From: JANQLU01 sp964434955
GTDB lineage: Bacteria > Planctomycetota > Planctomycetia > Pirellulales > Pirellulaceae
Direction: 5' to 3'
Assembly: GCA_964434955.1 (NCBI GenBank)
Contig: CAYSXI010000131.1
Span: 1 to 15,071, forward strand
Length of the DNA stretch: 15,071 nt
Of this stretch, positions 1 through 6,694 are shown in pieces. The stretch's first letter is position 1. Each line of letters opens with the position of its first letter. The notes under the pieces were generated by a model. That model made no database searches, was not told the origin of the DNA, and saw only the letters and a program-made list of their open reading frames with translations. The position numbers were made by a program, and so were the translations under genes.

Positions 1-34
1 AAACTCGTTTTTCTTTCGAAAGAAAAACGAGTTT
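1..34. repeat. Perfect 34-bp palindrome
   Basis: Bases 1-34 equal their own reverse complement without a mismatch, centred on TTCGAA (15-20). This palindrome is nested in the larger inverted repeat. Only the inner part (about 115-126) is palindromic in the second copy. Perfect symmetry without a loop suits a protein-binding or recombination site as well as a hairpin. Confidence 0.75.
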
Positions 35-128
35 GACGGATACTATGTCGACGTGCGCTGCGGCTAATCCGTCGGCCATCCCGCTCGTCGACATAGTAAT
101 CGTCAAACTCGTTTTTCTTTCGAAAGAA
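1..128. repeat. Nested inverted/direct repeat at the left edge of the window
   Basis: Two arms of 43 bases (11-53 and 86-128) are inverted copies of each other with two mismatches, around a 32-base GC-richer centre (54-85). In addition, bases 1-24 recur in direct orientation and without mismatch at 105-128. Each arm carries the self-complementary core CTTTCGAAAG. The element ends 13 bp past the stop of the minus-strand gene at 142-801, so as RNA it could fold into a long stem and end transcription from either side. It could equally be a small non-coding mobile element or part of a longer array, since its left part is cut by the window edge. The symmetry is seen directly; the function is inference. 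Confidence 0.8.
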
Positions 129-141
129 TCCAAACATCCAA

Positions 142-801
142 TTATTGTATCCGGATTTCGTGGAGCCGTTCGGCTAAATCGCCGGCCGGGTCCCCATTGG
201 AATCAATCACGATGGGTCGGCGATTCGATTTGGCCAGTATGAGAAAATAGGGTCTTCCTTGAGGACTGAATTCTTCGATCGTTCTCGACTCGAAAAATTG
301 ATTCAGCCAATCGCTTAACTCTTTTTTTTCGTCTTCGGATTCCGGATTTGGCACCACACAGAACCGGTTTTTAAGTCGATGAGCTTGGGCTCGCACCGGC
401 GAAACATCTACCAATTCAACAAGTTGTGTCGACTCGCCGCGTGTTTGAAAGGGGCCAATCAGCAAAACCACAACGGAACCGTTCTGGTGGGCATATTCAA
501 TTTTCGCCGAATCAAAGGTCGACCAGACCAGCGGTCGATTATGCGAAAAGACATTGTGTTCTAGAAACATGTAAATGGTGACGCCGATCGCGACGACGGC
601 GATCAGGCCAAACATACGCGTTGATGAAGAACGCGCGGGCCTCCTTTTGCGCCGAGTCGGGGGCGTGGAAATCGGTGGCGTTTTTTTCCCGCCGACGTTT
701 TTGACGACCTCCGGATCTTGCGAGACCAACTCCTCGCCCTCGCCTTCAGGGCTCGAATCTTGTTGTTTCCGTTCTTCGTCGGATTGGGGTGGTTGCGGCA
801 T
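142..801 (-). CDS. Membrane-anchored protein with a degenerate thioredoxin-like domain
   Basis: This 219-residue protein has a charged, proline-rich N-terminus (1-60), one membrane helix (about 64-80) preceded by a run of arginines, and a C-terminal domain that should lie outside the cytoplasm by the positive-inside rule. That domain (about 92-218) has the layout of a thioredoxin fold: a strand VVVLLIGPF where the active site would follow, and GRPYFLIL near 182-189, where thioredoxins have their cis-proline. There is no CxxC, and the only cysteine is Cys148, so a redox role is unlikely. It starts at an ATG with GAAGG close upstream, and is divergent from miaE across about 117 bp. The thioredoxin likeness is inferred from pattern only. 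I do not recognise a named family. Confidence 0.75.
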   Translation of the reverse strand: MPQPPQSDEERKQQDSSPEGEGEELVSQDPEVVKNVGGKKTPPISTPPTRRKRRPARSSSTRMFGLIAVVAIGVTIYMFLEHNVFSHNRPLVWSTFDSAKIEYAHQNGSVVVLLIGPFQTRGESTQLVELVDVSPVRAQAHRLKNRFCVVPNPESEDEKKELSDWLNQFFESRTIEEFSPQGRPYFLILAKSNRRPIVIDSNGDPAGDLAERLHEIRIQ

Positions 802-918
802 TGGCCTTCAAATGCACAAACTTGTAGGGCTCGTCAGACAGAGTCGTCTACCGCCAAAGCATCGCTTTGAGTGGCGGAATGCGTTCATGATACCAACAAT
901 CTTTCAATTGAAAATTCG

Positions 919-1494
919 ATGCTCAGCCTAAAAACATTGACTTCCGATCGATGGCTGCAACAGGTCGACCAACACCTGGATCAGATTCTGATCGATCATG
1001 CCCATTGCGAGAAAAAGGCGGCCGGATGTGCCATGAATCTGATCTTTGCCTATGTCGACAATCGACAACTTTGCAAGGAAATGACGGAAATCGTCAATGA
1101 AGAACTTGAGCACTTTGAAATGGTTCTGGATTTGCTCGCGCAAAAAGGCATCGTCTTCAAGCGAATCAAGCCGAGCAACTACGGCCAGCAACTGAATGCC
1201 CTTGTTCGAAAGCAGGAGCCGCAACGAGCCGTCGATCGGTTGCTCGTTGCCGGATTAATTGAAGCTCGTAGTTGCGAGCGATTTGATCTACTTCGCAAGC
1301 ATGTCGATGATCCCGAGTTGGCGAACTTTTATGGGGACTTGTTTGAGTCGGAGGCTCGGCATCATGCGACCTACGTCCGGATGGCCATGATGTTTGCCAG
1401 TGAAAGCGAAGTCAAAGCAAGATTGGACGAGTTGTCGGAACAAGAATCAGAAATCATTGAACGAGGCGATATTTTGCCACGGATGCATAGCTAG
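919..1494 (+). CDS. miaE: tRNA-(ms2io6A)-hydroxylase MiaE
   Basis: MiaE is an O2-dependent diiron enzyme that hydroxylates the isopentenyl group of ms2i6A at tRNA position 37, after MiaA and MiaB have acted. The 191-residue sequence has the family's opening (LSLKT..DRW) and the motif DHAHCEKKA. The four-helix ferritin-like ligand set is visible: Glu31, Glu62-x-x-His65, Glu115 and Glu145-x-x-His148. The ATG at 919 is chosen over an in-frame GTG at 871, because family members begin just before this LSLKT segment. There is no evident Shine-Dalgarno site. It stands alone on the plus strand, divergent from the gene at 142-801. Family assignment is firm; substrate and reaction come from known MiaE enzymes. 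Confidence 0.93.
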   Translation: MLSLKTLTSDRWLQQVDQHLDQILIDHAHCEKKAAGCAMNLIFAYVDNRQLCKEMTEIVNEELEHFEMVLDLLAQKGIVFKRIKPSNYGQQLNALVRKQEPQRAVDRLLVAGLIEARSCERFDLLRKHVDDPELANFYGDLFESEARHHATYVRMAMMFASESEVKARLDELSEQESEIIERGDILPRMHS

Positions 1495-1556
1495 TCCCGG
1501 GTCGCCGCAATTCCGGGCGAACGCTTGGCGAAACAGGTCCAAAGTGGCGCGAATCA

Positions 1557-1578
1557 GAATCGGCGTTTTCGCCGGATT
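1557..1578. other. Hairpin downstream of miaE
   Basis: CGGCG (1561-1565), a TTTT loop and CGCCG (1570-1574) form a tight stem. It is extended by AATC/GATT flanks with one bulged base. There is no T-tract after it, so it is not a classical terminator. It lies between miaE and the next plus-strand gene and could be a processing or attenuation hairpin. Confidence 0.3.
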
Positions 1579-1661
1579 GTAAGAAACTCAACGAAACCGC
1601 ACCGGGTACCCTCGTCAAAATATCAGATTCACTTTTTATCGAGAGAGAACGGAGAGCAGTC

Positions 1662-2774
1662 ATGAGAAGCAGTCGCATGTTGATGGGGACGATTTTTCTA
1701 AACAATGCGTTCACCAAGAGCCTTCTGGTTCTGATGACGATCCTGGCAATCACATTTTCAATTGGCATGTGTGGTTCGGCTTTTGCCCAGGAAGACAACG
1801 ATCAGCCGACGGTTTCCAGTTTGTTCGCGCGACTCAAACAAACCGACCAACAAAAGAAATCATCGCTCAGCAGCGTCAAGAAAATCCATGATCACCCGCT
1901 TTACCTGATGGAATACCACGGAGATTACGATTCCGAAAAACCGCTGCTCTCCCAATTGGAAAAACAATCTGATATTCAATGGGGCTGCTCACTGTTTTTC
2001 GCAACCGGCGACAAGGAGAAGCCGCTTTACGGACGCAACTTTGATTGGCAATACAACCCTGCCCTTTTACTGTTCACCAACCCGTCAGATGGCTACGCCT
2101 CGGTTTCCATGGTCGACATCAGCTATTTGGGTTATGCGCGAAAAGACAAGAAATTCGACACCGTCGAAGGTCGACAAAACCTTTTGATGGCTCCATTGAT
2201 TCCATTCGACGGGATGAACGAACATGGACTTACCGTTGGAATGGCGGCTGTCCCCAACGCCAGGGTTCCGGCCGATGAGAAAAAGGAGACAGTGGGTGGA
2301 CTTCAGATCATTCGCATCATGCTCGATAAGGCCAAGACCGTCGATGAGGCCCTTGAACTCATCAAGAAACACAATGTTCGATTCTCGGGTGGGCCGCAGA
2401 TCCACTATTTGATCGCCGACGCAGGCGGGAACTCGGCCGTCGTTGAAATGAAAAATGAAAAAATCAATATCATTCGCGGCGAGAAAGATTTCCACAGCGC
2501 AACCAACTTCCATTTGACGGACAACGAAGGCAAGGGTCCAAAGCTCTGTCGTCGCTATGCCCAAATACAAACCGAAATGAAAAACAAGGCTGGCAAGCTG
2601 GACGTCGATCAGGCATTCAAACTTTTGAAAAACGTTTCGCAGGTCACGACTCGATGGTCGGTCGTCTACGATTTAAAGGGAAAAACGGCCAATATCGCGA
2701 TGTCGCGAAACTACTCGAAGCCGCTCAAGTATGAGGTACGTGATTTGGAAGATGAGAAGAAAACTTCGAAGTAA
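1662..2774 (+). CDS. Secreted linear amide C-N hydrolase (Ntn / choloylglycine hydrolase superfamily)
   Basis: The 370-residue protein starts at an ATG 5 bases after the purine-rich site GGAGAG (1651-1656). It carries a Sec-type signal peptide, hydrophobic from about 20 to 40 and ending near AFA|Q. The mature part shows the hallmarks of N-terminal nucleophile amidases: WGCS with Cys109, GRNFDW with Arg125 and Asp128, MNEHGL with Asn186, and ATNFH with Asn282. The Gly-Cys junction at 108/109 is where isopenicillin N acyltransferase-like members cleave themselves to free the cysteine. Such enzymes split amide bonds in bile-salt conjugates, N-acyl amides, acyl-homoserine lactones or penicillins. 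The substrate here cannot be read from the sequence. A terminator follows, so the gene appears to be monocistronic. Confidence 0.85.
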   Translation: MRSSRMLMGTIFLNNAFTKSLLVLMTILAITFSIGMCGSAFAQEDNDQPTVSSLFARLKQTDQQKKSSLSSVKKIHDHPLYLMEYHGDYDSEKPLLSQLEKQSDIQWGCSLFFATGDKEKPLYGRNFDWQYNPALLLFTNPSDGYASVSMVDISYLGYARKDKKFDTVEGRQNLLMAPLIPFDGMNEHGLTVGMAAVPNARVPADEKKETVGGLQIIRIMLDKAKTVDEALELIKKHNVRFSGGPQIHYLIADAGGNSAVVEMKNEKINIIRGEKDFHSATNFHLTDNEGKGPKLCRRYAQIQTEMKNKAGKLDVDQAFKLLKNVSQVTTRWSVVYDLKGKTANIAMSRNYSKPLKYEVRDLEDEKKTSK

Positions 2775-2822
2775 GTGATAGCATTTCGAACCGTTTTTTC
2801 TCTTCCCTCGTAGAATCACTCC

Positions 2823-2853
2823 GCGGCTCGCTCTCCCGGCGAGTCGCTTTTTT
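2823..2853 (+). terminator. Rho-independent terminator after the amide hydrolase gene
   Basis: A nine-base stem (2823-2831 with 2839-2847, one G-T wobble) with a seven-base loop is followed directly by six T (2848-2853). It lies 48 bp after the stop of the upstream gene. Confidence 0.8.
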
Positions 2854-2956
2854 GTCGTCTATCTGCAAATCCGGTTGCATGGATTGCACTCCACGAAGGG
2901 GCGCTTTTACAGGCATTGATGTCGCTTACATTGCGCCCGTTCACGTCGCTCGCTTA

Positions 2957-2976
2957 AACAATCTTTGATGATTGTT
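2957..2976. promoter_or_regulatory. Dyad upstream of the secreted-protein gene
   Basis: AACAATC (2957-2963) and GATTGTT (2970-2976) form a perfect seven-base inverted repeat with a six-base spacer, 36 bp before the start codon at 3013. It could be an operator or a leader hairpin. No promoter boxes were convincing around it. Confidence 0.3.
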
Positions 2977-3012
2977 GAGCCGTGAATACCAGGCACGCCC
3001 GTGGAGAATCTC

Positions 3013-4068
3013 ATGAAAGTCACGACCACTGATGGTTACTTCCAATTAATCCTCTCAACACTGATAGCTGGTTCGCTTACAAGCTACAGCGAAGCCCAGT
3101 CCACCAGCTTTGATGTCGACTCCCGAATCGAAGCCATTGAAATTCGCGCCCAGGATCAAGCTCCCCCAACTCAATCCAAACTGATCCAAATCCCGATCCA
3201 GGTGAGCACGGATTTTGACGCGAAATCGAGAAAGGAACTGGCGCAGATTCGCGTTGACGTGCAGTTCCTGGAATCCGGAAATACCGTGCAGGACTATTCG
3301 CCAAGAACGGTTACCTACACGGATATTGAGGGGCCAATCAGTTACGAAAAACATCGCGAGAAAAACGCCAACCTTGGGGTCAATCTGTCTGGCAGCTACG
3401 AGCCGGTTCGTGGATCGGCCAACGTGGGCCTGGGCCAGAAAAACCGAACCGTCGAACGGTATCAAAAACTCCCGGAACAAAAACTGCTGTTTGCAACGGG
3501 AACCAAGAACCGCCGCAGCGGTGTTTACTTCAAGTTTCTACCGAGTACACAGGAAGCCTCCGATGCCGAGAAACAAATCATGATTGTGGCCAAAGTTCCC
3601 CAATCATGGCGTATTGGTCTGTTGCGAATCCAGGTCGAGGCGACCGGGAAACGTCAGCTGGTTCCCGGGTTCAAGGAAGACTATCGAATTGCTGCGAAAT
3701 CCTTTGACACGGTCGTTTTCCTTTCGGGGGACGAATCAGCTTTGGAGCTTGCCAGTACATTCGAATCCGTCAACCGCCGTGTCCGGAACAAAATTTCGAG
3801 CGACGCCCATTCAAATCTCGTTGATTCGACTCTGCGAGACTTGCGATCCATTCGGTTCAACAATCAACCAAAGTTCACGACAAAAGATATCAATCGCTGG
3901 CTGGTGCGCCCCTCACTAAGCTCCGACGACCAAAAGAAGCTAAAGAGATTGCCATCTTCGGAACGCGAACTCTATCGCAGCTTCATTTCGACGCGGCGAG
4001 AAATTTTAAAGCTCAAACTTGAAGCCAAGCCGCAAGGGCCGAGTCTCACCAGCATGATCAAAAAATGA
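3013..4068 (+). CDS. Secreted protein of unknown function
   Basis: This 351-residue protein begins with a signal peptide (hydrophobic about 9-22, likely cleavage near SEA|Q). The mature part shows no cysteine and no family motif that I recognise. The middle (about 60-230) alternates short hydrophobic stretches like a beta-rich domain. A glycine-rich stretch lies near 120-140. The C-terminal third is charged and helical, ending in many lysines. The ATG at 3013 is preferred over the in-frame GTG at 3001, because GGAGA (3003-3007) sits at the right distance before it. It converges with the LRR gene, with only 9 bp between the two ends. The open reading frame is convincing; the function is unknown. 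Confidence 0.8.
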   Translation: MKVTTTDGYFQLILSTLIAGSLTSYSEAQSTSFDVDSRIEAIEIRAQDQAPPTQSKLIQIPIQVSTDFDAKSRKELAQIRVDVQFLESGNTVQDYSPRTVTYTDIEGPISYEKHREKNANLGVNLSGSYEPVRGSANVGLGQKNRTVERYQKLPEQKLLFATGTKNRRSGVYFKFLPSTQEASDAEKQIMIVAKVPQSWRIGLLRIQVEATGKRQLVPGFKEDYRIAAKSFDTVVFLSGDESALELASTFESVNRRVRNKISSDAHSNLVDSTLRDLRSIRFNNQPKFTTKDINRWLVRPSLSSDDQKKLKRLPSSERELYRSFISTRREILKLKLEAKPQGPSLTSMIKK

Positions 4069-4077
4069 TTGTCGACG

Positions 4078-4497
4078 TTACCGGAAAACGATCCGTGTAC
4101 CGATCATTTTCTTTCGCAGCTCGGCAACTTTTTCGCGACTGACTTGCGTATCGGTGATGCTCAGGAGCGTCAGTTTTTCCAGCTCGAGAATTCGATCCAT
4201 ATGGATGTCGGAAACTGTGGTGCCATCCAAATTCAAAACGGTCAATCGTTTCAAGTTCAAAAGCGCATCCAGAGCTCCATCACCGATTGCCGTTTGCGGC
4301 AAATAGATTTCCTTGAGGCGGGGCAAGCGGATCAGCTGTTTCGCGAGTTCGGTATCCACCGAAGCCGGCGATTCACGAAAATCCACCGACAATACGCGTC
4401 CGGACTTGCTTCGCCGGAGCTTGCCCCCGATCTGCTCAAGATGCATTGCCAAATCAATGTCATCGGGCGGGTCGGATAAATCGTTTTGCGTTGTCAT
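4078..4497 (-). CDS. Small leucine-rich repeat protein
   Basis: The 139-residue protein has an acidic N-terminus and then about three leucine-rich repeats (roughly 55-120). Their pattern is L..L..LYL/LNL..T.I.D, in the short form common in planctomycete proteins (for example LTVLNLDGTTVSD). There is no signal peptide, so it should be cytoplasmic and bind a protein partner. It starts 22 bp after the leuB stop, on the same strand, and is probably cotranscribed with leuB. Whether it has anything to do with leucine synthesis is unknown, as such operon neighbours are often incidental. Confidence 0.75.
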   Translation of the reverse strand: MTTQNDLSDPPDDIDLAMHLEQIGGKLRRSKSGRVLSVDFRESPASVDTELAKQLIRLPRLKEIYLPQTAIGDGALDALLNLKRLTVLNLDGTTVSDIHMDRILELEKLTLLSITDTQVSREKVAELRKKMIGTRIVFR

Positions 4498-4519
4498 GCG
4501 GCTGCGATCAAACGTGGCG

Positions 4520-5584
4520 TTAGCCTGAAAGTGCGTCGACTACCAGGTCTCCCACTTCCTGTGTCGAGTATCCCATTTTTCCAGCCGACTGACTTTTCAT
4601 CTTGTCGCCTGTAACTTTCTGGATGGCATTGAGGACTCGCTTGCCAGACTCGGGTTGTCCCGTGTGTTCCAGCAACATCGACATGGCACTGATTGCCGCG
4701 ATGGGATTGATGACACTTTGCCCGGTGTACTTTGGAGCACTTCCGCCCATTGGCTCGTACATACTTGTTCCACCGGCGTCCGGGTTGATGTTGCCCCCTG
4801 CTGCGACTCCCATGCCGCCCTGCAGAACCGCCGCCAAGTCGGTGATGATGTCGCCAAACATATTCGTGGTCGCAATCACATCGTAATAGTCTGGGTTCTT
4901 GACCATCCACATACAACAAGCATCCACGTGATTGTAGTCGGCTTCCACATCCGGATATTCGCTGGCGACTTCCTCGAACGTGCGCCAAACCAAATCATGT
5001 CCGTACGTCAGAACGTTGGTTTTTCCGACGAGGGTCAGCTTCTTTCCTTTGGGGTTATTTCGTTTTTGGGTGTACTCGAATGCCCAACGAATCCAACGTT
5101 CACAGCCTTTTCGCGAATAAATGGCCGTTTGCGTTGCCACTTCGTCGGCGGTGCCCTTTTTCAAATAGCCACCGATTCCCGCATAGAGGTCTTCGGTGTT
5201 TTCACGCACCACGACGAAATCGATATCCTCGGGACCGCGATTCGCCAACGGTGTTTCAACGCCCGGGTAAAGTTTGACCGGTCGCAAATTGATGTATTGA
5301 TCCAGTTGGAAACGAAGTTGCAGCAGCAATCCCTTTTCAATCACGCCCGGTGTGACATCCGGGTGCCCAACGGCTCCCAGGAAAATCGCATCGTGCTGTT
5401 TCAGCAATTCGACTGAACCTTCGGGAAGGATCTCGCCGGTCTTCAGGTAGCGTTCGCCGCCGTAATCAAGATCCGTGAGATCATATTGAAAACCGTCGAT
5501 TTTTGAGACAGCTTCAAGAACCTTCAACGCTTCCTGAGTAACTTCGGGGCCGGTGCCATCACCACCAATTACGGCAATTTTCAT
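4520..5584 (-). CDS. leuB: 3-isopropylmalate dehydrogenase
   Basis: LeuB oxidises and decarboxylates 3-isopropylmalate to 2-oxoisocaproate in leucine synthesis, in the cytoplasm. The 354-residue protein has full family length. Visible are the opening IAVIGGDGTGPEV, the substrate arginines 91, 101 and 127 (LLLQLRFQLD, NLRP, VVVREN), Tyr134, Lys188 in GKTNVL, Asp221 in HVDA, and Asp245/Asp249 in NMFGDIITDLAAVLQGG, which bind the metal. It resembles the actinobacterial LeuB branch. The cofactor loop reads GGSAPKYTGQ (about 280-289). Lys-Tyr here is typical of NADP-dependent isocitrate dehydrogenase, whereas NAD-type LeuB usually has Asp-Ile. The gene has its own promoter (5627-5655) and probably continues into the LRR gene. 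An isocitrate or tartrate dehydrogenase is a less likely alternative. Confidence 0.93.
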   Translation of the reverse strand: MKIAVIGGDGTGPEVTQEALKVLEAVSKIDGFQYDLTDLDYGGERYLKTGEILPEGSVELLKQHDAIFLGAVGHPDVTPGVIEKGLLLQLRFQLDQYINLRPVKLYPGVETPLANRGPEDIDFVVVRENTEDLYAGIGGYLKKGTADEVATQTAIYSRKGCERWIRWAFEYTQKRNNPKGKKLTLVGKTNVLTYGHDLVWRTFEEVASEYPDVEADYNHVDACCMWMVKNPDYYDVIATTNMFGDIITDLAAVLQGGMGVAAGGNINPDAGGTSMYEPMGGSAPKYTGQSVINPIAAISAMSMLLEHTGQPESGKRVLNAIQKVTGDKMKSQSAGKMGYSTQEVGDLVVDALSG

Positions 5585-5626
5585 GATCTACTTTCGCGAT
5601 TGCAGCTGAAAAATGTTGAAGCGAAG

Positions 5627-5655
5627 ATTCTATCAATCGCTTTCCAAGTGCTCAA
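5627..5655 (-). promoter_or_regulatory. Sigma-70-type promoter for leuB
   Basis: On the minus strand, TTGAGC (5650-5655) and TAGAAT (5627-5632) are 17 bp apart. Four of six and five of six bases agree with consensus. Transcription would begin near 5620, giving a leader of about 35 bases before the leuB ATG. No leucine leader peptide or T-box-like structure is visible in this short leader. Confidence 0.6.
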
Positions 5656-5747
5656 CCGACAGGCGATTTCCTCGGCCATTCGAAGACATTCGGGCCGCAG
5701 TATCGACGCGGGGACGAATTCAAATTGTGGTTTGGGCGACAAATCGG

Positions 5748-6323
5748 CTAGTTCGTGATGCCGTTGTGGATGCCAAGTTTCCGATTCTCAGCGAACGCTT
5801 GCGCCGCTTTGATTCGTCGATTCATTGCGGGAGAATTCCCCTGAACCGAGTCGCATAACGCCAACCCCTGTTTGGTCAATTCGATATTCAAGACTTCGTC
5901 CCCGCGGAGAAGGTAGGCCAACGCCCTTTGATCTTCATCCCGGAAAATTCGATCGAACTGAAGGTAGACGATCGGGTCACCTGCTCGATGCCCGACTCCC
6001 GTTTCCTGACCGGATTCAACTTCGATGAATTTGCGAGTCAACTCCGTCGCTTGTTCGGATCGTCGTTGGTCCATTCCAGAAGGCAGCGAGATTCCGGCAA
6101 GTCGAACGCGAAACGCCCCGGCCCCTTCGACGTCCTCCCTGACAATCAACGTCACAGCGTCTTCGATCTTCTCGACGCGATAGCGGCCATCATAAAGATT
6201 GGCAGGAGGAGCCAGCGGGTCGCCCAAGTAACTTCCCCAAAACCATCGCCCGATCATCAGTGCGACGACAATTCCAATGAACAACCACGGAATGATCCTG
6301 GCTTTCAAAACTTGCCGAATCAT
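5748..6323 (-). CDS. Membrane-anchored SNase-like protein, probably not a nuclease
   Basis: This 191-residue protein has an N-terminal membrane helix (about 11-30) and a C-terminal domain with the thermonuclease (SNase/OB) pattern: VRLAGISLP (73-81), QRALAYL (132-138), LNIELTKQGLAL (about 145-156), and an AE...GI ending. Compared with staphylococcal nuclease, the two arginines are kept (Arg74 for R35, Arg133 for R87). The acidic residues are lost: D21 is replaced by Ala in IEDAVT, D40 by Ser79 and E43 by Ser82. Calcium-dependent phosphodiester cleavage is therefore unlikely, and a binding role is more plausible. The gene lies 65 bp behind the small two-CxxC gene and 163 bp ahead of leuB. The fold assignment is inference from motifs. 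Confidence 0.8.
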   Translation of the reverse strand: MIRQVLKARIIPWLFIGIVVALMIGRWFWGSYLGDPLAPPANLYDGRYRVEKIEDAVTLIVREDVEGAGAFRVRLAGISLPSGMDQRRSEQATELTRKFIEVESGQETGVGHRAGDPIVYLQFDRIFRDEDQRALAYLLRGDEVLNIELTKQGLALCDSVQGNSPAMNRRIKAAQAFAENRKLGIHNGITN

Positions 6324-6388
6324 GGCTTCTTGTTGTAATGACCTGAAATGGACAGAACCGAATGCCTCAGGGGCACCGAAACGGTCGA

Positions 6389-6694
6389 TCAGTTGGAGCT
6401 AAACCTCAGCTGCAGATTCGCTTCGTTGCCGAACGGATCTTGCATGAATTTCTTGTAACATTCGGGACAGAGGTCAAATTGCTTTTGTTGGTAAAGCTCA
6501 TTTTCCAACTCCTCACATTCGTCTTCGTCCAAACGAGCGAGGATATCCTGGAGTTCCGCCAGGTGGGTTCGAGCCTCTTCTGCATCTTCAAAATCGTTTT
6601 GTCCAAGCGTGGCCTGAACTTCCATATTCAAGACGTAGCGAACATCATCTTCTTGAATACGCCGCTGACATCGATCGCAAGAAAAGTGAATCAT
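6389..6694 (-). CDS. Small protein with two CxxC pairs, putative zinc binding
   Basis: The 101-residue protein opens with FSCDRCQ (Cys6, Cys9) and has a second pair CPEC (Cys76, Cys79) near its end. Between them is a strongly acidic, leucine-containing helical segment (about 34-70). The two pairs could bind one zinc ion, with the helix as an insert. The ATG at 6694 is preferred over an upstream in-frame TTG (6727), because it puts the cysteine pair close to the start, as in other small zinc-ribbon proteins. It is the first gene of the minus-strand run that continues through the SNase-like gene. No enzyme motif is visible and the function is unknown. Confidence 0.75.
   Translation of the reverse strand: MIHFSCDRCQRRIQEDDVRYVLNMEVQATLGQNDFEDAEEARTHLAELQDILARLDEDECEELENELYQQKQFDLCPECYKKFMQDPFGNEANLQLRFSSN

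Noticed and set aside
1..128. CRISPR array
   Set aside because: The repeats are inverted and palindromic, and there are not several equal direct repeats with spacers, nor any cas gene.
2085..2570. 161-codon minus-strand ORF opposite the amide hydrolase
   Set aside because: Shadow frame of a gene with clear Ntn-hydrolase motifs.
4655..5416. 253-codon plus-strand ORF opposite leuB
   Set aside because: It is the antisense shadow of leuB, whose protein is fully conserved.
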